Of a stretch of 64,000 nucleotides of DNA, positions 18,003-27,261 are shown piece by piece. A program made the position numbers and the translations under genes. Positions within the stretch are counted from its first letter, which is position 1, and every line of letters begins with the position of its first letter. The notes beneath the pieces were generated by a model, which was given only the letters and a program-made list of their open reading frames with translations, made no database searches and had not been told where the DNA came from. Source of the stretch: an uncultured Helicobacter sp. GTDB lineage: Bacteria; Campylobacterota; Campylobacteria; Campylobacterales; Helicobacteraceae. Where the stretch lies: positions 101,181-165,180 of the forward strand of contig CASEHV010000011.1 of the NCBI GenBank assembly GCA_949287835.1, written 5' to 3'.

Positions 18003-19337
18003 TCCAATGCCACTTAGGAAAATAATGACAATCACAAGTGGGCAGAGGATTCTAATGGAGTAATACCAGATTGCAAATAATATTTTATTACCAAAATATC
18101 CTTTTGTCCATTCTTTTAATGTTTCTTTTTTTATGAAATATCCTATGAAAATAGAGCCAAGAAGACCGCCTAGCACAAGTAAGATATTTGCACTAAGATA
18201 TACCGCTAGAGAAAAGAGACTTTTACCAAATAATGTAAGATATTTGCCAAGCTCATTATTGAGGGATAAAATGACAAAGATTCCAGCGATAAAGATTCCA
18301 GCGGTTACTAAATATGATACCACTCTGCGTGAGAATCCTGTCCTATCCTGCAAATATTTTACACACGGCTCTAGTAGAGATACGGTAGATGAGATTCCCG
18401 CAAAGAGTAGTCCTATCATAAATAACGCACACACAACATTGCCAAAGCTGCCAAAATGGCTAAACATTAAAGGCAGGATATTAAAGATTAAGCCTTCACC
18501 ATCTTTTACTTCACCATTGTATTCAAATACAAATGCAAATATCATTAATCCAGCCACAAGCGAGATTAAGATTCCAAATATCACTATGTAAAAGCAACTA
18601 GATAATAGATTCTGTTTTTTATCAACATGTGATGAATATGTAAGCATCGTCCCCGCACCTATGGATAGCGAGAAAAATACCTGCCCCATAGAATCTACTA
18701 TAACATCAGAGGTAATTTTTGTAAAATCTGGTTTAAACATAAACTCAAGACTCTTATGAAAGCTATCAAGACTCATAGAATAAAAAAGCAATCCAAAAAA
18801 TATCAAAAACAGCAAGGGCATGATAATGAAATTTAGCCTCTCAATCCCCTTTATGCCATGCACAACAAAGTATGTGGTTGCTAGTAAAACTGCTGCAAAA
18901 CATGCGATTTGATAACCTAATTTATCAGTGCTACCTGATATAGCATCATAGATTGCCTTGCTATCCTCTAGTGTAGTTGGCAGATTAAAGCTAACAAATA
19001 TGAGATAGTAAAGCACCCAACCTAGAACTGCACAATAAAATGTAAGGGTGATTGGTCCTGTGAAAAGCACAAACCCCATGCCACGCCATGGAGTTTTTTT
19101 ATTATTAGTTAGAGATTTGAAACTTTCTACAACATTTCCCCTGCCATGTTGCCCTATTAGCATCTCGGCAATTAGCATTGAAATACCCACAAATACAGAT
19201 ATTGCCAAAAAAAGCAACACAAAGGCACTTCCACCATTCTGTCCTGTCGCGGTTGGAAAACGCCATATATGTCCTAATCCGATAGAGCTACCAAGTGCCG
19301 CTAGAATGAATCCGATTTTGCCAAAACCATGCTGCAT
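17973..19337 (-). CDS. Sodium-dependent transporter, SNF (neurotransmitter:sodium symporter) family
   Basis: LeuT-fold secondary transporter importing amino acids or related solutes with Na+. About 12 hydrophobic segments; the N-terminal signature GFILAALGSSIGLGHIWRFP, which forms the Na+/substrate site in TM1, is intact, as is GGSAFVLLFL. I start at ATG 19337 because CAAAGG sits six bases upstream; ATG 19352 would put it inside the gene. The protein is then 454 aa, normal for bacterial members. Substrate unknown. Confidence 0.92.
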   Translation of the reverse strand: MQHGFGKIGFILAALGSSIGLGHIWRFPTATGQNGGSAFVLLFLAISVFVGISMLIAEMLIGQHGRGNVVESFKSLTNNKKTPWRGMGFVLFTGPITLTFYCAVLGWVLYYLIFVSFNLPTTLEDSKAIYDAISGSTDKLGYQIACFAAVLLATTYFVVHGIKGIERLNFIIMPLLFLIFFGLLFYSMSLDSFHKSLEFMFKPDFTKITSDVIVDSMGQVFFSLSIGAGTMLTYSSHVDKKQNLLSSCFYIVIFGILISLVAGLMIFAFVFEYNGEVKDGEGLIFNILPLMFSHFGSFGNVVCALFMIGLLFAGISSTVSLLEPCVKYLQDRTGFSRRVVSYLVTAGIFIAGIFVILSLNNELGKYLTLFGKSLFSLAVYLSANILLVLGGLLGSIFIGYFIKKETLKEWTKGYFGNKILFAIWYYSIRILCPLVIVIIFLSGIGLQIPTINLF

Positions 19338-19383
19338 ATAAACCCTTTGCATTCACTAAATCTTAAGTATAGCTTGTTTATAG

Positions 19384-20876
19384 CTATTTTTGCATCATTT
19401 TATCAATCGGCTTTTTTACCATTATCATCAATGCCGCTACTGCTAGTAGAATCCAAACGCATTCATAAAAGAGATTTGGCAATGATTCTATATTCTCTTC
19501 ACTTACACCGCCGCCAATGATACCCGCAATAACATCTCCTAGTGCTCCTGCTACAAACCATAGTCCCATAGCCTGAGAGCGAATGGCATTTGGTGCAATC
19601 TTTGTCATAAGAGATAAGCCAACAGGAGATAAACATAACTCACCTATTACTAAAAATAAAAAGCTAAAAATTAGCCAAAGTGGGGATACAAGACCTACTT
19701 TCATGGCTTCCTTTGATGCTAACGCCATAATGAAAAATGCCAAAGACGCACAAAGTAATCCTAGAGAAAATTTCATAATAGATGAGATTTCACGATTACT
19801 ATTTGCAAGTTTAGTCCAAATAATAGTCATTACTGGGGCAAGTAGAATTACAAATAATGCACTAACTGATTGAAACCAAGGTGTTGGAATCTCAAATCCA
19901 AATACGACTCTATCTGTAAATGAATTTGCAAAGAAATTAAAAGAAGTAGGCTGCTGTTCATATACAGACCAAAACACAGAGGCAGCGATAAATAATAATG
20001 CAAATACTGCAAGACTTTTCTTTTCATGGCTTTTTAGATTCCCAAAGAAAAATATGTATATAAAATATGCACCTGTGCAGATTAGAATCATAAATGCCAT
20101 ATTTTTAGCTATCGTTATGGGATTAAGAATAATGATATTTTGCGTAATGAGAAATGCTAATATAATTAATATAGCTATGAAAAATATAATGAAATATATA
20201 GCGTTTTTGTTATAGAACATAGGCTTATCCCATGTACTATCCATGCCTATTTCTGTGGTATATTTTTCTAGCTCTGGGATTGTTTTAAAATAAAAAATTA
20301 AGAGGGCAAATAGCATTCCAATCCCTCCCGCACCAAATCCAACATGCCAACCATATTTTACTTGTAATAATCCGCACACAAGCGGCGCTATAAAAGCACC
20401 AATGTTTATTCCCATGTAAAAAATGGTGAATCCAGAATCTCGCCTACTATCCCCCTTTGCATAAAGCAATCCTACGATAACAGAAATACATGTTTTAAAA
20501 AGACCCGTGCCTATGACAATTAATGTTAATCCTATGAAAAATAGCGTGTGTGAAAAAATGGATAGCGCTATGGATAAATGTCCAAAGGCTATGATGATAG
20601 AACCATACAGTACCGCTTTTTTCTGTCCTAAATAATTATCAGCCAGCCACCCGCCAGGAAGTGCAGCAAGGTAAGACAGCCAGAAAAGATTCCCACTATG
20701 GCAGATGAATATTCATTGCTAAATCCAAATCCGCCCTGCATGAGAGAAGCAGACATAAAAAGCACAAGAAGAGATTTGATTCCATAAAATGAGAATCTCT
20801 CCCAAAGCTCTGTCGCCGATAGACTAAGCAATACTTTTGGGTGATTTAGGAAACTTGTATCTTGATTTTTCATCAT
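19384..20876 (-). pseudogene. POT/PTR-family di-/tripeptide:proton symporter, frameshifted
   Basis: Two pieces in different frames make one transporter. The N-terminal piece (20876-20628) reads MMKNQDTSFLNHPKVLLSLS with SATELWERFSFYGIKSLLVL, the PTR signature. It runs out of frame near 20684-20687. In the -1 frame the expected sequence continues (LAALPGGWLADNYLGQKKAV) into the C-terminal piece, which has the second PTR signature SGFTIFYMGINIGAF and ends at 19384. The break coincides with a run of four T on the coding strand; one more T restores a full-length protein of about 497 aa. It could be a true pseudogene, a phase-variable site, a -1 slippage site or a sequencing error. GGAGG precedes the start. 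Confidence 0.85.
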
Positions 20877-21074
20877 ACCTCCATTTATGTGTTTATTAAT
20901 AATATCTTTCTTTTGTTGTATGTTTATTTGCTTTTATATTTATATCTGAAAATTTAGGTTTTTTATTTTCTTAGCAAAATGCTTTTTGTTAGATTCCAAA
21001 GACTTCAAAGAAAAGCCTTTTATATTTTTAAATATTATTTAGTTAAACTACACAGAAGTTTTTAAAGAGGTATC

Positions 21075-21947
21075 ATGAATAAAAATGTAATTTTAATAGT
21101 AGGGCTTGGCAATGTCGGGGTGCAGTATAGGGATACAAGGCATAATGTCGGGTTTTCTTTTCTTGATAGAATCTGTGAAATTGCTGGGATAAAATCATGG
21201 AATAATGATAATTATCTAAAATGTGAAAAGATATTAATAAATGCAAAAGATTTTCTAAAGCTATTATCATCATATCCAACGTTTTTAATGCAGTCAAAAT
21301 TGCTAGGGCAGATTCACAATTCAGATAATATTTTGCACACATTTCATAGCACCATGTCAAATATTAGCGATGAGTGTCAAATATTGTTTGTAAAGCCAAC
21401 TACATTTATGAATAGAAGCGGAGAATCTTTACACATCATAAAAAAGATGTTTAATATTATTAAAACTATTATTATATATGATGATTTGGATACTAGATTT
21501 GGTAATGTATTATTTAAAAATAGTGGCGGAAGCGGGGGGCATAATGGTATAAAATCTATCAATAACTTTTTTAAAGATGAGTATATGCGTATAAGAATCG
21601 GTATTGGCGCAAATATTTTACTTCACTCCGCTATGCAAGATATTTTTCAAAAAGTATTAATGGATAGATTAAATTTTGATAGTAGTTTTAAGAATCAAAC
21701 ATTTTTTAAGATTATGAATAAAACAATGCAGGGCGAGGAATTTGATTTTTCACAATTTCATTCTTACAATAAATGCGGGGGATTAGAAACTTCTCATTAC
21801 GTCCTATCTAAATTTAGTCAAAAAGAGCTATCCTTGCTAAATCCAATATTAGAGTATGGTGGGATTTCAATGGCATTGCATATTTTTGAGTTTTTGTATG
21901 CAGATAAAATGAGTAATCTTGATATATTTAATATACAACTCAAATAG
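21075..21947 (+). CDS. pth: Peptidyl-tRNA hydrolase, enlarged by two insertions
   Basis: Releases peptides from prematurely dropped peptidyl-tRNA. All catalytic residues of the family are present: Asn13 and His23 (GLGNVGVQYRDTRHNVGF), Asn113 (PTTFMNRSG), Asp136/137 (IIYDDLD) and Asn157 (SGGSGGHNGIKSI). At 290 aa it is about 100 longer than the usual 185-195. The excess lies in two blocks, residues about 52-98 and 182-238, which are not the A/B repeats and have no similarity I recognise. The first loop proline is replaced (GNPG to GNVG). The gene looks AT-rich beside its neighbours. The usual partner rplY is not adjacent. Confidence 0.85.
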   Translation: MNKNVILIVGLGNVGVQYRDTRHNVGFSFLDRICEIAGIKSWNNDNYLKCEKILINAKDFLKLLSSYPTFLMQSKLLGQIHNSDNILHTFHSTMSNISDECQILFVKPTTFMNRSGESLHIIKKMFNIIKTIIIYDDLDTRFGNVLFKNSGGSGGHNGIKSINNFFKDEYMRIRIGIGANILLHSAMQDIFQKVLMDRLNFDSSFKNQTFFKIMNKTMQGEEFDFSQFHSYNKCGGLETSHYVLSKFSQKELSLLNPILEYGGISMALHIFEFLYADKMSNLDIFNIQLK

Positions 21948-23135
21948 CTAATTAAGCGACGTCGTCTGATATAACTGCATTAATTTTAAATAAAACTCCT
22001 CCTCGCCGCTATTTTGTATAATGCCATTTGATGGTAGAATGTCGTAATATAATCTATCCAAATCCTTGAATCTATTTGGGAAAAGCGATGAGAGGATAAT
22101 GGCAGATATTTGTCTGCGCACTAGCATGGCAGGGGGGAGTAGCCCTAGCCTAAAAAACTCGATAAAAGATTCTGCATTGTAGTTAATATGATGATGATGT
22201 CCATGTGGGCAGATATGAACGGACACTAAGGTCTTGCATATATCACAATATACATACTCTGGCAAAATCTGCACATCAATATCAATGCCTTGCAGGGAAT
22301 CAAAAATCGAATGCACCTCGTTGTTTAGATAATACACAGATAGCCCAGAGTTATTTTCCCCCGTGATTAGCTTTGTGCAACCAAAATTCTTAGCTACAAT
22401 GGCATTCATTATCATTTTATTCTGCCCTGCGTATAGATATGTATCATCATGTGGAATGATAATAACTTTCTCTTTCATCAAATAATTATCAATCAAAAAT
22501 TCCAGACATTTTAGTCGCAACTCATAAGAAATCAAATCGCTCCTATATGGCTTTATCAAAAACACCACAAGTAAATCGCAATGCTGAAGTGAATCTCTCA
22601 TAACCTTTTCATGCACTCTATGCAGAGGATTTGCACCCATGATGATTCCAGAAATATTTTTCGCCTCTAGTAGCTCTATCCTTGATGCAAGTCTTGCCTT
22701 ATGCTTTGCTACATCATTACTCTCAAGCACATAGCGACCGCTAACGCAGAGATTCCCAATGCGGCTCTCTATATCCTTTATATTTCGCGAGGCTAAATCC
22801 CCGCCCATAATCTTCTTTATCCTCTCCTCTTTGTCTATCTCAAAGACGCTATCAACGGTAATGCTCCCTGACTTTTTGCCATCTGTGATAAAGTCAAGCA
22901 CATCGCCCCTTTTTGCTTCTTTTAGGACTTGATGATTTCGTTTTCCACTAGGGCTAAGTAGAAATGGGCATGGATAGCTTTGGTCTTTGAAAAGACCGGT
23001 TTTATTGACTTGTATCATTTGCTTTTCATTCATGAGGTGTCGTATCGGATATAGCAGTCCTTCCTTTGCTAGATTCAATACCGATATAGCCTCTTTGTCT
23101 ATGTATAATTGTTTATTTTTTCCTAGAGATTCCAT
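21948..23135 (-). CDS. ATP-sulfurylase-like protein with degenerate active-site motifs
   Basis: The overall layout is that of bacterial/archaeal sulfate adenylyltransferase: a PUA-like N-terminal domain to about residue 150, a nucleotidyltransferase domain with NPLHRVHE (His172/His175), and a zinc-like cluster YCDICKTLVSVHICPHGHHHH (297-317). However, the QxRN motif that precedes the HxxH is MGAN, and the GRDHAG motif is GENNSG (about 259-264), so sulfate/ATP contact residues are missing. From memory, Campylobacter jejuni has a similar gene (Cj1609) in the same ispDF-regulator neighbourhood. No APS kinase or reductase gene is nearby. It overlaps the regulator gene by 23 bases. I infer a divergent or regulatory role over a standard assimilatory enzyme. 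Confidence 0.8.
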   Translation of the reverse strand: MESLGKNKQLYIDKEAISVLNLAKEGLLYPIRHLMNEKQMIQVNKTGLFKDQSYPCPFLLSPSGKRNHQVLKEAKRGDVLDFITDGKKSGSITVDSVFEIDKEERIKKIMGGDLASRNIKDIESRIGNLCVSGRYVLESNDVAKHKARLASRIELLEAKNISGIIMGANPLHRVHEKVMRDSLQHCDLLVVFLIKPYRSDLISYELRLKCLEFLIDNYLMKEKVIIIPHDDTYLYAGQNKMIMNAIVAKNFGCTKLITGENNSGLSVYYLNNEVHSIFDSLQGIDIDVQILPEYVYCDICKTLVSVHICPHGHHHHINYNAESFIEFFRLGLLPPAMLVRRQISAIILSSLFPNRFKDLDRLYYDILPSNGIIQNSGEEEFYLKLMQLYQTTSLN

Positions 23136-23994
23136 ATTTTTTCCTTTTTTCCCATAAGCTTTTTCGGCTCATGCCAAGCTTCTTTGCTAGTTCAATATCT
23201 GGATACCGATTCTCAAATTTGGTAATAATAATCCTCTCATACTCACGTATGGATAGAATCTCACTTCCTATCTCAAGATTATTTGCCATATTTGTAATAT
23301 CCACAATCTGCGGAAAATCTACCTTATCATCGGAAATCATCGAGATAAGCACATTTTTATTTGCCATTTTTTCTAGGAAATCCTTTTTCTCCTGTTTTTT
23401 TAGATTCTCGCAGTTTGTAATATAGTATGTTTTGTTTTTATCAAATTCATATTCACTCCATATAATATTTTTTATGCTTAAAAAATCAAATCTAATTCGC
23501 ATCTCAATGGCGTATTTCATCGCATAAATATCCGCACTCCTCTGTGAGCTAGCCTTGATGAGTATGGGGGGATTATACTGGGGCAGGGTAGGAGTCTGAA
23601 GTTCATTTTGTATGAAAATAAAATAGCTTTTTAAAAACTCAATATCCTCTGTTAGTTCTTTGAATCCTTTGTAATGCTCGATTTTACGTACAAGCTCGTC
23701 CATGATAAAAGGCTTAATAATATAATCCTTTGCGCCTAGCTTTAGCGGCTTTGATACCGTGTCCTCGCTAACATACGATGCCATTAGGATAATGATGGCA
23801 TCTTTATGCCTTTCCATAACGCTTTGATAATTATGCCCCACGGTATTAGTAGACATTAAAACGATGTCATAATCACCCTTGTTTAGCGACTCCTCCAGCG
23901 ATGAAGTAATGAAAGATACATGCCCGAAATCCGCTAGTTTGCTCGCTATACTCTGTGCTAGATAAGTTTCATTTTCTATAATCAATACGTTCAT
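23113..23994 (-). CDS. Atypical orphan response regulator, HP1021-like
   Basis: The protein is 293 aa. The receiver-like N-terminus (1-110) lacks the phosphorylation aspartate: the strand that should end in Asp reads DIVLMSTN, with Ser48 in that place; Lys94 (IIKPF) is kept. The C-terminus ends in a Fis/NtrC-type helix-turn-helix (LAKKLGMSRKSLWEKRKKYG). In H. pylori, HP1021 has the same architecture, works without phosphorylation, binds oriC and responds to redox stress. The neighbour ispDF matches the H. pylori order HP1020-HP1021. No histidine kinase is adjacent. AGGAAAAGT precedes the ATG. Confidence 0.9.
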   Translation of the reverse strand: MNVLIIENETYLAQSIASKLADFGHVSFITSSLEESLNKGDYDIVLMSTNTVGHNYQSVMERHKDAIIILMASYVSEDTVSKPLKLGAKDYIIKPFIMDELVRKIEHYKGFKELTEDIEFLKSYFIFIQNELQTPTLPQYNPPILIKASSQRSADIYAMKYAIEMRIRFDFLSIKNIIWSEYEFDKNKTYYITNCENLKKQEKKDFLEKMANKNVLISMISDDKVDFPQIVDITNMANNLEIGSEILSIREYERIIITKFENRYPDIELAKKLGMSRKSLWEKRKKYGISRKK

Positions 23995-24008
23995 ACTTTT
24001 CCTTTTGT

Positions 24009-25982
24009 TTAAAATTTCCTTCGCTTTAGCTGGGCTAAACTCTGTGCCAAAACTCCCTCTTTTCGTCCGATAAAGCCTAGCTTCTCTGCCGTGCTAGCCT
24101 TTATGCTAACCTGCGATTTTGACAGATATAAAATCTCTGCCAGAGATTCTTGCATTCTGCTTTTATAGGGTGAGATTCTAGGTGTTTGTGCGATGATGGT
24201 TACATCAAGATTTACTAGCACCAATCCCGTGCTAAGGCAGTAGTCATAGATTCTCTTTAATAATTTTCTTGAATCTATATTGCTATATGCCATGTTGGTA
24301 TCGGGAAAAATCTCGCCTATATCGCCATAATTCATCGCGCCAAGTATGGAATCAATCACCGCATGAATACCCACATCGCCATCACTATGTGCCTTAAATC
24401 CAAAGCTAGATTCTATCTCTACGCCGCACAGACGCATGAGTTTGCCCTCCTCAAAGGCATGTATATCGCTACCATGTCCTATTAGAATCTCATTGTCATC
24501 TGATATATAATCTATCAAATGCAAATCCTCTCTTGTCGTGAGTTTCCCCATTTTTGCACTTCCCTCTACAAAGCATATTTCGCATCCAAGTGCAAGCATG
24601 GCGCTACTCTCATCGCTAAAATCCTGCCCTAGCTCTCTTGTGTGTAAAAGAGCAGAGGTTTTAGAAATCTGCGGGGTCTGAATGAGTTTTAGATTCTCTC
24701 GTTTTATGCTTTTTAGTAGTGGTTTTTTTGTTAAAGATTGACTATTTGTGGTTGGAGGTTTATTATTTATGTTCTTGCTATCAAATGTTGTTTGAGAGGT
24801 TTGATTCTGTGTTTTAATGTCATTTTGAATTGTTACATTGTAATTCTGAGTTGTTATATTGTCATTCTGAGACGCAGTCGAAGAATCTTTAGAATCCTGA
24901 TTTTGCAGAGATGTTTCGCGTTCGTTCGGTATGATGGTGTTTTTGTCATTTTTAGTCTTTACGTAGTCATTTTTATTCTGCGTATTTATCCCGTCATTCT
25001 GAGCCAAAGGTAAAGAATCTCTTGTTGTTTGATTCTGTTTCTCAACGCCATTTTGAGTATCTGGTGAAGAATCTTTGAATTCTTGATTCCGCAGAGATGT
25101 TTCGCTATCGCTCAACATGACATTTTTTTTAGATTCCAAAGATGTTTTTTTAAGATTTAACATGACAGCAGACTCGTCATTCTGAGGCGTAGCCGAAGAA
25201 TCTCTTCTATCACTAGAATCCAAAAACTGCATAGAATCATCTACATAAATCACACTATCTCTAACAGGCATAAAAGGCACGACACACTCATATTTGCCTG
25301 TGGCAAGATGTCTTAAAAGATTTAGCATTACATTATCATCGATATTGCACCTAGCGCAATCACTCACGATAACATAATCGCACTCTTTGGCAAACTCTAG
25401 TGCATTTTGCAATGATTCATAGCGGGTAGAGCCACCCTTTGCTATAAATGCAGGAATGCTTTGCTTTTGGGTTTTTACCCTGTCATTCTGAATTTTCACA
25501 TAGTCATTCTGAGACGCAGTCGAAGAATCTTTGGAATCTAGATTCTGAAAAGATGTTTCGCTACCGCTCAACATGACACTTTTTTTAGATTCCAAAGATG
25601 TTTTTTTAAGACCCGACATGACAGCAGACTCGTCATTCTGAGCCATAGCCGAAGAATCTCTAAAATCCAAATCCCCATCACAAGGGCTAACATAAATGCA
25701 GGAAGGCATGAGTTTTTGCATATACATATAGTCGCTTTGCGATGAGGTGATGATGACTTTGCATAGATTGATATGTGGGAAATCTTTTAGCATCTGGGCT
25801 ATCTTTATGCTAAAAGTCTGCGTTACATGTAGCCATAGCGGCGTGTGGGCATTTATGCGTAGCCACTGCTTTTTTGTCGCTGGGATATTTCTATGTGTGG
25901 CAGATTCTGTATTTTTACTAGAATCGCAGAATCTCCTAGAATCTCCTGCTGCCATGATAATCAACGCTATATCCATCGCCAT
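24009..25982 (-). CDS. ispDF: Bifunctional IspD/IspF isoprenoid enzyme with large repeat-derived insertions
   Basis: MEP-pathway fusion: IspD (CDP-ME synthesis) plus IspF (ME-cPP synthesis). IspD motifs are IIMAAGDSRRF near the start and GGSTRYESLQNALEFAKECD and VSDCARCNI later. IspF (about residue 497 to the end) has GHGSDIHAF, AHSDGDVGIHAVIDSILGAM and STAEKLGFIGRKEG, including the zinc Asp/His residues. The protein is 657 aa against about 400 in relatives. The excess is one repeat block inside IspD (about residues 106-167) and a longer one in the IspD-IspF linker (about 253-397). Being essential in this group, it is presumably functional despite them. An in-frame ATG at 25976 is an equally good start (AAAGAG spacing). 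Confidence 0.92.
   Translation of the reverse strand: MAMDIALIIMAAGDSRRFCDSSKNTESATHRNIPATKKQWLRINAHTPLWLHVTQTFSIKIAQMLKDFPHINLCKVIITSSQSDYMYMQKLMPSCIYVSPCDGDLDFRDSSAMAQNDESAVMSGLKKTSLESKKSVMLSGSETSFQNLDSKDSSTASQNDYVKIQNDRVKTQKQSIPAFIAKGGSTRYESLQNALEFAKECDYVIVSDCARCNIDDNVMLNLLRHLATGKYECVVPFMPVRDSVIYVDDSMQFLDSSDRRDSSATPQNDESAVMLNLKKTSLESKKNVMLSDSETSLRNQEFKDSSPDTQNGVEKQNQTTRDSLPLAQNDGINTQNKNDYVKTKNDKNTIIPNERETSLQNQDSKDSSTASQNDNITTQNYNVTIQNDIKTQNQTSQTTFDSKNINNKPPTTNSQSLTKKPLLKSIKRENLKLIQTPQISKTSALLHTRELGQDFSDESSAMLALGCEICFVEGSAKMGKLTTREDLHLIDYISDDNEILIGHGSDIHAFEEGKLMRLCGVEIESSFGFKAHSDGDVGIHAVIDSILGAMNYGDIGEIFPDTNMAYSNIDSRKLLKRIYDYCLSTGLVLVNLDVTIIAQTPRISPYKSRMQESLAEILYLSKSQVSIKASTAEKLGFIGRKEGVLAQSLAQLKRRKF
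24790..25222 (-). repeat. In-frame A/B repeat block in the IspD-IspF linker
   Basis: On the coding strand: module A (RDSSATPQND), B (VMLSDSETSLRNQEFK), A variant (DSSPDTQNG), A (RDSLPLAQND), degenerate B (TIIPNERETSLQNQDSK), A (DSSTASQND), then short Asn-Asp units (NDIKTQ). At least five module copies, all in the same sense and in open frame. Confidence 0.87.
25480..25665 (-). repeat. In-frame A/B repeat block inside the IspD domain
   Basis: Coding strand: A (RDSSAMAQND), then ESAVMSGLKKTSLESKKS, B (VMLSGSETSFQNLDSK), A (DSSTASQND) and a short tail (YVKIQNDRVKTQ). It falls between SPCDGDLD and the conserved GGSTRYESLQ, in a place where other IspD proteins have a short loop. Confidence 0.87.
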
Positions 25983-26178
25983 CTCTTTATTTGTATCTTG
26001 TTACATTTTAAGTAAGTAATTAAACTTTTGTAAATTACTTTTGTGATTATATAAAAAATATTTGAAATTTTGTTACTAATTTATACAAGATAGAATCTTT
26101 TATGGGTATTATTGTATGAAGCGATGTGTAACATTTGCACTAGATTCTAAGCCACAAAACACTAAAAAGCAAAAGACT

Positions 26179-27252
26179 TTACTCCTCTGCATTATATTTC
26201 AGCAGGGCAAAGAAGCGATAGAATATATGCACGAATTTAGAGTATGGAATCATCACAAAGAATGCCATGACGCAACTAAGATGAAACCACAAAAGAGGGG
26301 AGAGAAACTCGCTTACACGAAAAGCCATAAGAGCTAATCCGCTAAAACTCACTACAAAAAGCATAAACAAAAACACATAATCCATACCTATACTTTTTAT
26401 ATCCTTTATCTCCTTGTCAGCCCTAAGCTTTAGGATAAAAAGACCCAAAACTCCTATGCAAAGTAGCACGCCGCCTATTAGTCCAAAGAGTTTTGGCAGT
26501 TGGCTAAGAGAGTAAGGCGCGCTAATATGTAGTATATGCTCATAGAATGCCGCAAGGCTAGTTGCTATAAAGCAGAAAAGAAAACCATAGCTAGTTAGAT
26601 GATGAAATAATCTCCTAGTGTTACTTCTTTCTATATTTGGATATGTGCAGCCCTCGCCCTTATGTCCGCCTAGATATGTAAGGCTCAAAGAATCTTTTAT
26701 GCTCTTTAAAATTGCCTTTATATTAATACCCCTAAGTCCTATCGCTCTTATATATTTAATTACAGAGAGACATAGCACAAGGCATACAAGGATAGCGGTA
26801 ATGCTAAAGGTATAGACCATGTAATGATAGGGAATCACATAATAAAAATTCCCATCTATGGCTATATCTTTACTATCCCCTAGAATCTGTGCCAAAATAA
26901 AACCTAAAAAAAGCACTAGCACAAGCACCGCAGTGCTAAGAGTAGCATTTCTCTCAAAGGCTTTACTAAAGATTCTAGGATAGGCATAGTCTTTATAACT
27001 CTCTTTTCTTGCCCTAGCAAATTGTGCGGGAAGTGAGACGTTAAACTCATGTGGCGGGGCATATTGGCAGTCATAGAAACATTCGCTACATTGATGACAC
27101 AGATTTGCTAGATAGTCTAAATCACTCTTTTTAAAATCCCTATATTTCTCCATAGCAGGAAAGGTAGCGCAAAGTCCCTCGCAATACCTGCATGAATTAC
27201 ATACCACACATGAGCGTCTAAGGTCATGGTAAATCTCTTTGTTATCTTGCAT
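26179..27252 (-). CDS. tcuB: Tricarballylate utilisation protein B-like electron transfer protein
   Basis: The family reoxidises the flavin of TcuA by passing electrons to the quinone pool. N-terminal cytoplasmic Fe-S region: Cys15/18/21/24/28 and Cys52/55/58/62 (LCHQCSECFYDC). It is followed by about six hydrophobic segments with histidines (NTRRLFHHLTSYGFLFCF). The protein is 357 aa, typical. Last gene of a three-gene minus-strand operon tcuC-tcuA-tcuB, nine bases after tcuA. AAGGAGAAATA precedes the ATG. Confidence 0.9.
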   Translation of the reverse strand: MQDNKEIYHDLRRSCVVCNSCRYCEGLCATFPAMEKYRDFKKSDLDYLANLCHQCSECFYDCQYAPPHEFNVSLPAQFARARKESYKDYAYPRIFSKAFERNATLSTAVLVLVLFLGFILAQILGDSKDIAIDGNFYYVIPYHYMVYTFSITAILVCLVLCLSVIKYIRAIGLRGINIKAILKSIKDSLSLTYLGGHKGEGCTYPNIERSNTRRLFHHLTSYGFLFCFIATSLAAFYEHILHISAPYSLSQLPKLFGLIGGVLLCIGVLGLFILKLRADKEIKDIKSIGMDYVFLFMLFVVSFSGLALMAFRVSEFLSPLLWFHLSCVMAFFVMIPYSKFVHIFYRFFALLKYNAEE

Positions 27253-27261
27253 TATTTCTCC

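Noticed and set aside
26116..26337. Plus-strand 73-codon gene over the tcuB 3' end
   Set aside because: Most of it is antisense to tcuB, with no family resemblance or ribosome binding site.
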